Shown in pieces: positions 19,360 to 28,265 of a DNA stretch of 64,000 bases. This stretch comes from an uncultured bacterium (GTDB taxonomy: Bacteria > Nitrospirota > Thermodesulfovibrionia > Thermodesulfovibrionales > Thermodesulfovibrionaceae). A program made the position numbers and the translations under genes. The notes under the pieces were generated by a model. That model worked only from the letters and a program-made list of their open reading frames with translations. It had not been told where the DNA came from and ran no database searches. Location: the NCBI GenBank assembly GCA_937924475.1, contig CALDSV010000016.1, positions 19,490 to 83,489 on the forward strand. Direction: 5' to 3'. Each line of letters starts with the position of its first letter. The stretch's first letter is position 1.

Positions 19360-19392
19360 TAGTAATGTTATCCTTTTAAAATGTTCAAAAAA
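19358..19392 (-). promoter_or_regulatory. Third copy of the TTTTTTGAACA-N17-TACTAAT element, at the sigma gene start
   Basis: On the minus strand, TTTTTTGAACA is followed by 17 bases and TACTAAT, the same pattern and spacing as the copies at 11.4 and 18.2 kb. Here the -10-like part overlaps the ATG of the sigma gene, so a transcript starting 7 bases later would lack the start codon. It may be a binding site that occludes translation or transcription, or it may drive a start with an unidentified later start codon. Confidence 0.35.
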
Positions 19393-19399
19393 CTATAAG

Positions 19400-19843
19400 T
19401 TAGGTCTCTTTTAAGAGTATATCTATTGCTTCTTGTGCATTTTTAGCCTCAATTACTCCATTGATATTCCATGTTTTTATTCCAATAACTTTTTTGCCTA
19501 TTTTTAATGCAAAGGCTATCTCACTTAATGTGCCGTACTCACCTCCAATGGCAATCAATACATCAGAAGCCCTTACAATTAGAGCATTTCTCATTTCTCC
19601 CATGCCTGTGGTGATGGGAATTTTTACATAGGGATTGGCATCTTCTTTCCTGAGAGTGGGAAGTATCCCTATGGTGAGTCCTCCTTGAAGGTATGCTCCC
19701 TTTGATGCTGCTTCCATAACTCCACCTAAGCCACCTGTAATAACTAAAAAGCCTTCTTTTGCCAATAATCTTCCTACTTCTTCTGCAATCCTTAGTAATT
19801 CCTCCTTAGCTTTCCCAGCTCCTATTACTCCCACTGTCTTCAT
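19400..19843 (-). CDS. TIGR00725-type Rossmann (LOG-like) protein
   Basis: This 147-residue Rossmann-fold protein belongs to the short LOG-like group related to lysine-decarboxylase-like nucleotide hydrolases. It has VGVIGAGKA at the N terminus, VITGGLGGVMEAASKGA, GEMRNALIVRASD and the IGGEYGTLSEIA motif that corresponds to the PGGxGTxxE motif of LOG phosphoribohydrolases. Its substrate is unknown. It starts inside the end of mutS2 (4-base overlap), so it is translated with that operon. A longer LOG protein is encoded at 42.9 kb. Confidence 0.8.
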   Translation of the reverse strand: MKTVGVIGAGKAKEELLRIAEEVGRLLAKEGFLVITGGLGGVMEAASKGAYLQGGLTIGILPTLRKEDANPYVKIPITTGMGEMRNALIVRASDVLIAIGGEYGTLSEIAFALKIGKKVIGIKTWNINGVIEAKNAQEAIDILLKET

Positions 19844-22185
19844 TTCATCTTCACTACTGTTACAGCATCTCCGCCTTCATCAGTATCGCCTTTTCTGAAA
19901 CTTTCTACAGCAGGATGCTCTTTCAAGTAATCCCTTATACTGTCTCTTAGAATTCCCTTTCCGATACCGTGAATTATTATGCCCTTTGAGGATTCATGAA
20001 GAGAAAGCTCATTTAAATATCTCTCTACTAAAGGAATTGCTTCATCTACTCTCATTCCACGAATATCAAGCTTTTTATTAATAAAATCTATGTTGTTCTC
20101 TTTAGTTAGTTGTCTATTCGTTGAAAGTAATTGCTCTGTGTTTTTCTCTCTGAGTTCTATCTTTTCAAGCTCATCAAGGGTAGCTTCAATTTGCAAAGTA
20201 TCTGTCTTAATTTTTGCTCTGCCTTCATCAATGGATATGACTTTTCCTGAAAGATTAAGATTTTTTATATGGACAAAATCTCCTATATTAATTTTCCCCG
20301 ACGTTTTTCTCTCTTCAGGCAGAATCGTCTTTGCCATTTCTGATACTTTTTTAGAAATTTCCTTTAGTTTCTGTTTGTCTGCTTTTTTAGCTTCCTCATA
20401 TAAGATGTTTATTTCTTTTTTTAATTTTTGAATCATGTTGAGGGCTTCCTTTTTAGCTTCTTGTAGGGCTTTCTTTTTGCTTTCTTCAATCTTCAGAAGC
20501 TCCTTTTCATGCCTTTCTTTTTCATATAAAAGGTGTTCTTTTGTTTTTTCTAATTCTTCTGTTTTTGATAGATATTGCTCCTTAGCTATTTCAAGTTCCT
20601 TCATAAGTTCGTAAAGCTTTCTGTCTTCTTTGCCCTTCAGTTCATAAGCTCTACTAATAAGTCTCTCTGGAAAACCGTATTTTTTAGCTACTTCCAGAGC
20701 ATAGGAAGTAGTAAGGCTTCCTATATTTAATCTGTAAAGAGGAGTCATGGTCCTTTCATCAAATAACATGGCTGCCACTTCCATCCCTTCTTCTGTAAGG
20801 GCAAAGAGTTTTAGTTTACTGAGATGGGTTGTAACAAAAGTAAGGGCTCCTCGGTTTCTTAACTCCTCAATTATTGCACAAGCAAAGGCAGAACCTTCCT
20901 CTGGATCAGTGTTTGTTCCAATCTCATCAAGAAGAATGAGGCTTTCACTGTCTGCCTCTTCAATTATTTCTTTAAGAGTTACTACATGAGAAGCAAAGCT
21001 TGAAAGATGCTCCTCAATGGAGCCCTCATGATAAAGGTCCACATATATGGACTTGACAAAGGGAATTACTGACGAAGGACTTGCTGTCACAGGTAATCCT
21101 GCATTTGCCATAGCTGTAAGAAGCCCTATGGTTTTTATGGCAACGGTTTTACCTCCAGCATTGGGTCCTGTAATTACTAATATATTTTTATCTTTAAGCT
21201 CAAAGCTAAGGGGCTCAACTGTTTGTCTGGATAGCATAAGAAGAGGATGTTTTGCATCAATAAAGCTTATGTGTTTATCCTCACTTAAGTAAGGAATATG
21301 GGCATTAAACTTATTCGAAAATAAATTTATTGCCTTGAGTTTATCAATATATATAAGGAGTTGAAATTCTTTTTCCAGAGTGCTTCTGATTTGATGAATA
21401 TTATCTGATAATTCCCTTAGAATTCTTATCTCCTCTAATTGCTCCTCAATTTTTAATTCTTCAAGTTTTTTAGACAAATGAGCTATTTCCTCAGGCTCTA
21501 CAAAAGCAGTCTCTCCTGAACGGGAAACATCCTGCAGTTTACCCTTAATCTGTCCCTTTGAATCCATTCTAACAGGTATAACCCATCGGTCTTTTCTTTT
21601 CGTTATAAATCTGTCCTGAAGAAAAATATTTATTTCTTTACGATTTATAAGTTCTTCAAGTTTTTCCCTTATTCTCTCCTCTGTAAGCTTTATTTGTTTT
21701 CTAAGATATTTAAGCATGGTAGAGGCTGTATCAAGAATGTTGCCCTCTTCATCTACTGTATTTTCAAGTTTTTGAAGCAAATAGGGCTGACCTACTGTAA
21801 GATGAGAACCGAGAATATCTTTTATTTTCTTGCCTAAATTTGGAAAATTTAATAATTCTTCAGTGCAGTTAGAAATTCTATCTAATACTCTTAATACCTT
21901 TAGAAAATTAGTTAACTCCCATGCCTCAAAAAAAACCCCTTCTTTTGATGCCCTTTGAAGCAAAGGTGATATATCAGGAAAGGAAGAGAGAGGAATTTCT
22001 CCTCCCCTGTCCATATACTCCTTTATTTCTCCAAATTCTCTTAGTCGTTCCTGAGCTTCTTTTAAGCTTTTAGCAGGATAAATTTGCCTTATTGATTTAG
22101 CTGTTGCCTCTGAATTAGAAAATTCAATTATTATCTCTAAAACTTTAAAATAATCTAAGTCCTGAAGAGCTTTCTCTTTTATCAA
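19840..22185 (-). CDS. mutS2: Endonuclease MutS2
   Basis: This 781-residue protein has the MutS-type core and ABC ATPase (Walker A ITGPNAGGKT at about 339-348, Walker B SLILLDEIGTNTDPEEG, and the STHLSKL-like FVTTHLSKL). It lacks the mismatch-recognition domain of MutS1. A long coiled coil (about 510-620) and a C-terminal Smr nuclease domain (about 705-781, LDIRGMRVDEAI... IIHGIGKGILRDSI) follow. MutS2 acts on recombination intermediates or on collided ribosomes rather than in mismatch repair. It overlaps the YtxH gene upstream by 4 bases and the LOG-like gene downstream by 4 bases. Confidence 0.95.
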   Translation of the reverse strand: MIKEKALQDLDYFKVLEIIIEFSNSEATAKSIRQIYPAKSLKEAQERLREFGEIKEYMDRGGEIPLSSFPDISPLLQRASKEGVFFEAWELTNFLKVLRVLDRISNCTEELLNFPNLGKKIKDILGSHLTVGQPYLLQKLENTVDEEGNILDTASTMLKYLRKQIKLTEERIREKLEELINRKEINIFLQDRFITKRKDRWVIPVRMDSKGQIKGKLQDVSRSGETAFVEPEEIAHLSKKLEELKIEEQLEEIRILRELSDNIHQIRSTLEKEFQLLIYIDKLKAINLFSNKFNAHIPYLSEDKHISFIDAKHPLLMLSRQTVEPLSFELKDKNILVITGPNAGGKTVAIKTIGLLTAMANAGLPVTASPSSVIPFVKSIYVDLYHEGSIEEHLSSFASHVVTLKEIIEEADSESLILLDEIGTNTDPEEGSAFACAIIEELRNRGALTFVTTHLSKLKLFALTEEGMEVAAMLFDERTMTPLYRLNIGSLTTSYALEVAKKYGFPERLISRAYELKGKEDRKLYELMKELEIAKEQYLSKTEELEKTKEHLLYEKERHEKELLKIEESKKKALQEAKKEALNMIQKLKKEINILYEEAKKADKQKLKEISKKVSEMAKTILPEERKTSGKINIGDFVHIKNLNLSGKVISIDEGRAKIKTDTLQIEATLDELEKIELREKNTEQLLSTNRQLTKENNIDFINKKLDIRGMRVDEAIPLVERYLNELSLHESSKGIIIHGIGKGILRDSIRDYLKEHPAVESFRKGDTDEGGDAVTVVKMK

Positions 22186-22517
22186 TCAAACCTCTCCAAG
22201 AGCTTCTTCTTCTTTTCTTCAATTATCCTTGAGAGTTTTTCAATTTGGTTAAGTATTTCTTCTTTCGCATCGGAGGTGAGTTCTTGTCCTTTTTCTTTAA
22301 TGTCATTAATTTTTTCCTTTAACATTTCAGAAAGTTCTTCTATCTCTTCATAAAGATCTTCTGCTGCCCTTACAGTTTTTTTCTTTAACTCTTTTGCTTT
22401 CTTTTTAATGTCTTTCCTTGTTTCTTCACCTGATTTTGGTGCATAAAGAAGCGCCACAGCCGCACCTATAAGACCTCCCAGTAAAAAAGCTGCTAAAATT
22501 TTACCTTCTTCTCTCAT
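22182..22517 (-). CDS. YtxH-domain protein
   Basis: This 111-residue protein begins with a single hydrophobic segment containing the YtxH signature (AAFLLGGLIGAAVALLYAPKSGEETRKDI). A long charged helix or coiled coil rich in Lys and Glu follows (residues 35-111). Members of this family are small membrane-anchored proteins, sometimes linked to stress or gas-vesicle-like apolipoprotein domains, with no firm function. It is the first gene of the mutS2 operon and overlaps mutS2 by 4 bases. Confidence 0.85.
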   Translation of the reverse strand: MREEGKILAAFLLGGLIGAAVALLYAPKSGEETRKDIKKKAKELKKKTVRAAEDLYEEIEELSEMLKEKINDIKEKGQELTSDAKEEILNQIEKLSRIIEEKKKKLLERFD

Positions 22518-22615
22518 TTTAACCTCCCCATTTTATTTCCTAATTTTAACACTTTTTATCAAAATTTATCCCCTCTTGGATATTATAAAAATTATCTTTT
22601 CCCTGTATTTAAATA

Positions 22616-23644
22616 CTAAAAATTGTTACTGTAGAAGGCCTTAATTTTTAAATAAAGCTCATCCAATTCCTTTTTAGGATGCGAATCCCCCACAATTCCA
22701 CAGCCTGCATAATAGGAAATCTCCTTATCTAAACCTACGGCTGTTCTTATAAGCACAGAGAGAGTAAAGTTCTTTTCATTTCTTATCAAGCCAGCACAAC
22801 CACAATAGTATCCTCGAGCATGAGGTTCCAGGATATCAATGATTTCTACAGCTTTTATTTTTGGAGCTCCTGTTACCGAGGCAGGAGGAAAGGTTGCTTT
22901 AATTATTTCCATTAAATCGGAATCTGTTATCCCTTTTACGGTGGAATGCATTTGATATAAAGTTCGATATTTGGTTATTTTAAAAAGTTCTGTTACTACT
23001 ACACTGCCTATTTTTGATATTCTACCAATGTCATTACGCATCATGTCAGTGATCATGAGATTTTCAGCTTTGTCTTTATGGCTATTCTGAAGAAATTTTA
23101 ATGATTTAGAAGTACCCTTTATGGGCTTGGTACTTATTATGTTACCTTTTCTCTCTAAAAACAACTCCATTGACCCTGAAATGATAAAAAAATTAAAAGC
23201 TTTAAGATAAAAGCCATAAGGAACAGGCTGATTTCTATAGAAATTAAAAAATAAAGATTCAGAATCGCCATTAAACTCAAAATCAAAGCGATTTGTAAGA
23301 TTTACTTGATAGATAGTTCCTTCTTCAATGTATTTGCGAATTCTTTCTACTCGTTCCATAAATTCCTCTGCTTTGAGACTGCTACCAATAAAAGAGAGGC
23401 TGCACTTTGCCTTTTTCCTCCTAATCTTTCTAAATTTTCTAATTTTCACCTCAATTACTGGTGGTAAAGAAGTTTTTTTTAGAGTTAAATCAAGAATTTC
23501 AGAGGAAAGATCAAAGGAAAATACAACAAAGCTTCGAGCTTGAAAGTTCTCAACCATTGAAAGGCAATCATAAAACTTTATATCTTCAATATCTGCTTCA
23601 TAAAAGCCTGATTTGCCAAACCAACTTCCTGAAAGGATAAGCAT
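22616..23644 (-). CDS. pabB: Aminodeoxychorismate synthase component I
   Basis: This 342-residue chorismate-binding enzyme carries KPIKGTSKS, MITDMMRNDIGRISKIGSVV, and FPPASVTGAPKIKAVEIID, all catalytic-core motifs of the PabB/TrpE family. With a glutamine amidotransferase it would convert chorismate to 4-amino-4-deoxychorismate for folate synthesis. The N-terminal domain is shorter than in E. coli PabB, which is common in thermophiles. Its ATG follows the pabC stop directly (TAAATG), so the pair is translationally linked. No pabA is present in the window. Confidence 0.88.
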   Translation of the reverse strand: MLILSGSWFGKSGFYEADIEDIKFYDCLSMVENFQARSFVVFSFDLSSEILDLTLKKTSLPPVIEVKIRKFRKIRRKKAKCSLSFIGSSLKAEEFMERVERIRKYIEEGTIYQVNLTNRFDFEFNGDSESLFFNFYRNQPVPYGFYLKAFNFFIISGSMELFLERKGNIISTKPIKGTSKSLKFLQNSHKDKAENLMITDMMRNDIGRISKIGSVVVTELFKITKYRTLYQMHSTVKGITDSDLMEIIKATFPPASVTGAPKIKAVEIIDILEPHARGYYCGCAGLIRNEKNFTLSVLIRTAVGLDKEISYYAGCGIVGDSHPKKELDELYLKIKAFYSNNF

Positions 23645-24388
23645 TTAAGGAGAGTTTTCTCCTTCAATAAGAGAATTTAAATAATCAGTAAGCTGAGGAT
23701 TTATTCTAAAGATTTTATCCTCAAATTGTATCACTGGGCAAACCCCCATCAAAGTATTGGTAATGAAGACATAGGAAGCATCATAGATATCACTTATAAA
23801 GAGAGGCTTTTCCTTTATGGATATTTTTTCGATTAAAATTTCCATTGTTGTTCCCTTCAAAAGTCCACAGGTTTGAGAGGGAGTAAAAAAATTGTTATCT
23901 TTAATGATAAAAATATTGGAGGCAGAACATTCAGTTATCTCATCTTTTTCATTAAGAAGTAGTGCATCATCAAAACCCCTTGACAAAGCTTCTCTTTTCA
24001 CCATTATGTTTGGAATATAGTTCATTGTTTTGTGATATACAGTAGGGTCTTGGGTATGTCTTCTAATTTTTGAAAGGCAGATTTTTTTAGGCAATTTATT
24101 GGATTTGTAAGATTTTATCAATACTAAATATTCTGTTTTTTCTGGAAGACTCCAGTAAAGGAGAGAGCCTTTGGATATGAGACAAAATTTTACATAGAGA
24201 TTTATCCTGCCTTTTGTCCTTTTTTCTATCTCTTTATAGAAAGTTTCAAAGTCAGGACAGGAAAGATGAAAATATTGGGCAGATTTTTTTAATCTTTCAT
24301 AATGTTTAAGTAGTTTATTCGTCTTACCTCTCCAAAGTATTGTCTCAAAAAGCCCTTCACCAAAAAGTAAGGTACGAGAAGTCATCAT
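23645..24388 (-). CDS. pabC: Aminodeoxychorismate lyase (class IV aminotransferase)
   Basis: This 247-residue fold-type IV PLP enzyme should split 4-amino-4-deoxychorismate into p-aminobenzoate and pyruvate. Support comes from LLFGEGLFETILWRG at the N terminus, the catalytic lysine region YHKTMNYIPNI, and ALLLNEKDEITECSASNIFII followed by TPSQTCGLLKGTTM. Class IV enzymes are hard to separate from branched-chain or D-amino acid transaminases by motifs alone, but direct coupling to pabB settles the role. Two adjacent ATG codons are available. I use the first. Confidence 0.85.
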   Translation of the reverse strand: MMTSRTLLFGEGLFETILWRGKTNKLLKHYERLKKSAQYFHLSCPDFETFYKEIEKRTKGRINLYVKFCLISKGSLLYWSLPEKTEYLVLIKSYKSNKLPKKICLSKIRRHTQDPTVYHKTMNYIPNIMVKREALSRGFDDALLLNEKDEITECSASNIFIIKDNNFFTPSQTCGLLKGTTMEILIEKISIKEKPLFISDIYDASYVFITNTLMGVCPVIQFEDKIFRINPQLTDYLNSLIEGENSP

Positions 24389-24405
24389 TTATTTTAATAT
24401 ATTTC

Positions 24406-24435
24406 TTGTCTAAATTTTTTAAAGCTTAATATAAT
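24406..24435 (+). promoter_or_regulatory. Candidate promoter giving a leaderless transcript
   Basis: TTGTCT (24406-24411), an 18-base spacer and TATAAT (24430-24435) lie directly before the ATG at 24442. Six bases separate the -10 box from the ATG, so transcription would start at or next to the start codon. No ribosome-binding site is present, which fits a leaderless mRNA. Confidence 0.5.
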
Positions 24436-24441
24436 AGGTTT

Positions 24442-25248
24442 ATGATTAGAAACACTTTTTTGCTTCTGGATGGTATTGGTGAGAAGAGAGAAAGAAGGCT
24501 CTGGAAAGAAGGAGTGCTAAACTGGGAAGATTTTTTCCTATGTAGCGAAATTTTAGATATTTATGGAGAAAAAAAGAAGGTATACGATGAATTTTTATAT
24601 AGAGCTTCAGAAGCTTTAGAGGCAGGTGATTTTTTATTTTTCTCAAAAAATTTAAAAAAAAGAGAGCATTGGCGACTATTTGATGAATTTTTACAACATG
24701 CTCTATGCCTTGACATAGAAACCAATGGTTTTAATCCTGAAAAAGGAGGATATGTTACAGTTGTAGGACTTTATTCAATAAGGGGATATAAAGCATTAAT
24801 AAGAGGAGAAAATTTATCTGAGGAGTCACTTCAAGAAGCTCTATCAGAGTATAAATATCTCATCACTTTCTATGGAAGCATTTTTGACATTCCTTTTTTA
24901 AAAAAAGAATTCCCTACGCTACAAATTGAAAATCTGCCTCATTTTGATCTTTTCTTTGCTGGCAAAAGATTGGGAATTCAAGGAGGGCTTAAAAAACTGG
25001 AATCCCTTTTCCTAATCGAAAGAAAAGAAGAGATTAAAGGACTTAATGGTTATGATGCTGTTAAATTTTGGAATTCCTATCTAAAGGGAAATTCTGAAAG
25101 TTTGGAACTACTCATTTCTTATAATAAAGCAGATACAGAAAATCTATTTAAGCTCGGTAAGATTTTTTATGAGATGCTTCGGACACAGGCAGGAATTGAA
25201 GAGTATCTAAAAAATGGAACAAAGAGAAATTCTCATAAAATTTCTTAA
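24442..25248 (+). CDS. YprB-type ribonuclease H-like exonuclease
   Basis: This 268-residue protein has a DEDD-type exonuclease fold: ALCLDIETNGFNP (first acidic pair, about residues 90-98), TFYGSIFDIPFL, HFDLFFAGKRLGI and a C-terminal YNKADTENL. These are the motifs of the RNase_H_2/YprB group, whose substrates are not firmly known. The N-terminal 70 residues contain a helix-hairpin-like LLDGIGEKRERRLWKEGVLNW that could bind nucleic acid. Its 3' end overlaps the recombinase gene by 35 bases. Confidence 0.8.
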   Translation: MIRNTFLLLDGIGEKRERRLWKEGVLNWEDFFLCSEILDIYGEKKKVYDEFLYRASEALEAGDFLFFSKNLKKREHWRLFDEFLQHALCLDIETNGFNPEKGGYVTVVGLYSIRGYKALIRGENLSEESLQEALSEYKYLITFYGSIFDIPFLKKEFPTLQIENLPHFDLFFAGKRLGIQGGLKKLESLFLIERKEEIKGLNGYDAVKFWNSYLKGNSESLELLISYNKADTENLFKLGKIFYEMLRTQAGIEEYLKNGTKRNSHKIS

Positions 25249-26098
25249 CTACTGTCTTACTGAAAAAGCCCTATCTTTGAATACTGTAAAGTCCTATGAA
25301 AATGATTTAAAGGCTTTCTTGAAATATTTAGATGCAAAAAAAATAATCTTAGATCAATGTGAACAAAAACACATACTGGAATATCTAATAGACTTAAAAG
25401 AGAAAGGTTATAGCTCAGCATCCACTGCAAGAATTTTATCTTCACTAAAACAATTTTTCCGCTTTCTCATTTATGATAATCAAATCGAACATGATCCTGT
25501 AGAGGGTTTTAAAACTCCAAAAATTTGGTTAAGACTCCCGAAGGCAATCACCTTGGAAGAAGTCAAAAAGTTGCTACAAGTTATGACAGAAAATAAATAC
25601 TTTCTTAGAGATATTAGTATGTTAGAGCTTATGTATGCTTGTGGTTTAAGAGTTAGTGAACTTGTCAAATTAACACTTCATGATATAAACTTTGAAGCAG
25701 GCTTTATAAGAGTAAGAGGAAAGGGAAACAAAGAGAGAATAGTTCCTGTTGCTCAGAGAACTTTACAGAAAGTGAAAGAATATTTAGTCACTCTAAGGCC
25801 TAAATTGATGAAAAAAAGAGCCTCCGATTTCCTCTTTCTTAATAATCGGGGGCAAGCTATGACGAGGCAAAGATTTTGGCAAAACTTGAAAGTCATGGCA
25901 AAAATTGCTGGAATTAAAGTTACACCTCATATGTTAAGACATAGCTTTGCTACTCATTTACTTGAAGGTGGTGCTGATTTAAGATCTCTCCAACAAATGT
26001 TAGGACATAGCGACATTTCTACAACACAGATTTATACAAAAGTCACTATGGATAGACTTCGCAAGGAATATCTTAAACATCATCCAAGAGCTAAGTAG
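25214..26098 (+). CDS. xerD: Tyrosine recombinase XerC/XerD
   Basis: This 294-residue site-specific recombinase has the SAM-like N-terminal domain and all catalytic residues: Arg146 in YACGLRVSEL, Lys170 in VRGKGNKERIVP, His239/Arg242 in HMLRHSFATHLL, His265 in MLGHSDIS and Tyr274 in QIYTKV. Length and lack of accessory domains fit the chromosomal dimer-resolution recombinase rather than a phage integrase. XerC and XerD cannot be told apart with certainty. I favour XerD. It starts within the end of the upstream nuclease gene, and its stop overlaps the convergent mscS gene by 8 bases. Confidence 0.85.
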   Translation: MEQREILIKFLNYCLTEKALSLNTVKSYENDLKAFLKYLDAKKIILDQCEQKHILEYLIDLKEKGYSSASTARILSSLKQFFRFLIYDNQIEHDPVEGFKTPKIWLRLPKAITLEEVKKLLQVMTENKYFLRDISMLELMYACGLRVSELVKLTLHDINFEAGFIRVRGKGNKERIVPVAQRTLQKVKEYLVTLRPKLMKKRASDFLFLNNRGQAMTRQRFWQNLKVMAKIAGIKVTPHMLRHSFATHLLEGGADLRSLQQMLGHSDISTTQIYTKVTMDRLRKEYLKHHPRAK

Positions 26099-27122
26099 AA
26101 GAATCACTTTTAAGCCAAACAACTCTTTGAGGAAAGGGAATTTCAATACCTTCTTGCTGAAACCTTTTAAATATTCTTTTTCTTAATTGGTGCTGGACTG
26201 GATATTGATAAGAAACGTCTTCAATAAAACAAAGAATTGTGAAATCAAGAGAACTCTCACCAAATCCGGGGACAAATCTTACTCTTGGTTCTGGTTCACT
26301 TAGAATTCCTGGAACTTCTTCAATAGCTTTTCTTACTTCCTCCAATAATATTTTTTCAACTTTATCTGGTTCAGAAAAATAGCTAACACTTATAGGAATA
26401 GTAAGAGACATTTTACTTTCTGGTAATGAATAGTTAACTAAAATGTTCTGTGCAAGCTTGCTGTTAGGTATGATTATTAAATTATTTGAAAGCATTCTTA
26501 TTCTTGTTGTTCTCCATGAAATATCCTCTACGTAACCTTCTTGACCATTATCAAGCCTTACAAAATCTCCAACTCTTATTGATTTTTCTGCCATAATATT
26601 GACACCGGCAAAGAGATTCTCCAAGGTATCTTTCAAAGCAAGAGCAACTGCCAATCCACCAATTCCAAGGGCAGTTATTAGTGGAGCTATGGAAATGCCG
26701 AAAATATTAAGAATAATTATCAAACCAATTAAGTAGACAGCTCCTTTAATTAATGTATTAAGAAGACCTGTTGATTGGACAGAAACATTAGACCGCTCAA
26801 AAAATTTTGAAAATAATCTGTTAACGACATTAGCAAGAGCTATGGTGGCAGAGATAATTATCAATACATGAATGACTTTTATCATGTAAAAAGTATACTT
26901 GGGGGGAATTTCAGAATTTTCAATGGCAATATAAAGAGCAATACCTATACACCAAAAAATGGAAGGAGTTTTAATAGTATTTATTATTAAATCATCTAAG
27001 CCAGTTTTTGTCCTTTTAGCCCACTGATGAAGTGATTTAAAGAGGAAAAATCTGAAAAGAAATAGAATACCACCGGAAACAATGAATACAAGAAGTGATA
27101 TTATAAATTTTTCAAAATTCAT
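26091..27122 (-). CDS. Small-conductance mechanosensitive channel (MscS family)
   Basis: This 343-residue membrane protein has about four N-terminal helices followed by the pore-lining helix (ITALGIGGLAVALALKDTLENLFAGVNI) and the beta domain with RVGDFVRLDNGQEGYVEDISWRTTRIRMLSNNLIIIPNSKL, which is the MscS signature. The C-terminal alpha/beta domain follows (about 250-335). It would release solutes when the membrane is stretched by osmotic downshock. The gene starts 8 bases after the VorB-type gene. The two are unrelated in function. Confidence 0.9.
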   Translation of the reverse strand: MNFEKFIISLLVFIVSGGILFLFRFFLFKSLHQWAKRTKTGLDDLIINTIKTPSIFWCIGIALYIAIENSEIPPKYTFYMIKVIHVLIIISATIALANVVNRLFSKFFERSNVSVQSTGLLNTLIKGAVYLIGLIIILNIFGISIAPLITALGIGGLAVALALKDTLENLFAGVNIMAEKSIRVGDFVRLDNGQEGYVEDISWRTTRIRMLSNNLIIIPNSKLAQNILVNYSLPESKMSLTIPISVSYFSEPDKVEKILLEEVRKAIEEVPGILSEPEPRVRFVPGFGESSLDFTILCFIEDVSYQYPVQHQLRKRIFKRFQQEGIEIPFPQRVVWLKSDSST

Positions 27123-27129
27123 AAATCCC

Positions 27130-28203
27130 TTATACTCTTAGAGATATTCCCTCTGATATTGTATATTTAGAAAGGGCTTCATAAATATCCTCTGCTGTAA
27201 CAATGCTTCCGCCAGGTCTACCGTAGAAATACACCTCTGCCATGCCATTTACAGCAAGTCTCACATCTTCAACCATTTGTCCAGCATTAAATTCAACCAC
27301 TACAAATTTCTCAACCTCCTGAGCAAGCTGTCTTATTATTTCTTCTGGGAAAGGATAGAGAGTTATAGGTCTAAGAAGTCCTACTTTTATACCTTCTTGC
27401 CTGAGTCTCCTTAAAGCAGATAGAGAAATTCTTGCAGCAGAGCCAAATGCTACGATTATAAATTCAGCATCATCTATATAATAAGTTGCGTATCTTACTT
27501 CCTTTTCTTTCCACTGGTTATATTTTTCTTGTAGCTTTTGGTTGTGTTTTTCAAGTTCACCTTCTCCCATAAGAAGAGTCCTTATAAATCTTGAGGGTCT
27601 GCCTTTTGCCCCTGTTAAAGCCCATGAAGACTTATCATAAAATTTCATCTCTGGAACTATAGGTAATAGGGGTTCCATCATCTGAGCAATCACTCCATCG
27701 CCGAGAATCATAACAGGATTTCTCCATTCATCAGCCTTTTCAAAGGCAAGAATTGTGTAATCCCAAAGTTCCTGGACACTAAAGGGAGCATAAACTAAGA
27801 GGTGATAATCACCATGCCCACCCCCTTTTACTGCTTGAAAGTAGTCTGCCTGACTACCAGATATATTCCCCAAGCCTGGTCCTCCCCGCATCATATTCAC
27901 TATGACTGCGGGAAGTTCGGCACTTGCCATGTATGATATGGCTTCCTGTTTTAAGCTTATTCCAGGTGAACTGGAAGATGTCATCGCTCTAACTCCACAG
28001 GCAGAAGCACCATAAATCATATTGATCGCTGCAATCTCACTTTCAGCTTGAATAAAAACTCCTCCTACCTCAGGTAATCTTTTTGATAAGTACTCAGGAA
28101 TTTCATTTTGAGGGGTTATAGGATAGCCAGCATAGAATTTCAATCCTGCTTTTATAGCTGCTTCTGCAACAGCTTCATTTCCTTTCATTAGAACTTTATT
28201 CAT
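27130..28203 (-). CDS. 2-oxoacid:ferredoxin oxidoreductase alpha subunit (VorB/KorA type), without partner subunits
   Basis: This 357-residue protein is the alpha subunit of a 2-oxoacid ferredoxin oxidoreductase. It has KGNEAVAEAAIKAGLKFYAGYPITPQNEIPEYL, QAESEIAAINMIYGASACGVRAMTSSSSPGISL and MRGGPGLGNISGSQADYFQAVKGGGHGDY. The ATG at 28203 follows TTGGAGGTAAGC. A start 12 bases earlier is weaker. In most genomes it is followed by the TPP-binding beta and the gamma subunit, but here the next gene is mscS. The family oxidises branched-chain 2-oxoacids or 2-oxoglutarate to acyl-CoA with reduction of ferredoxin. The substrate is not clear from sequence alone. Confidence 0.85.
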   Translation of the reverse strand: MNKVLMKGNEAVAEAAIKAGLKFYAGYPITPQNEIPEYLSKRLPEVGGVFIQAESEIAAINMIYGASACGVRAMTSSSSPGISLKQEAISYMASAELPAVIVNMMRGGPGLGNISGSQADYFQAVKGGGHGDYHLLVYAPFSVQELWDYTILAFEKADEWRNPVMILGDGVIAQMMEPLLPIVPEMKFYDKSSWALTGAKGRPSRFIRTLLMGEGELEKHNQKLQEKYNQWKEKEVRYATYYIDDAEFIIVAFGSAARISLSALRRLRQEGIKVGLLRPITLYPFPEEIIRQLAQEVEKFVVVEFNAGQMVEDVRLAVNGMAEVYFYGRPGGSIVTAEDIYEALSKYTISEGISLRV

Positions 28204-28265
28204 GCTTACCTCCAAAAATATCTTTCACAATTTTTTATTTTAACACATTATTGATATAATGAAAT

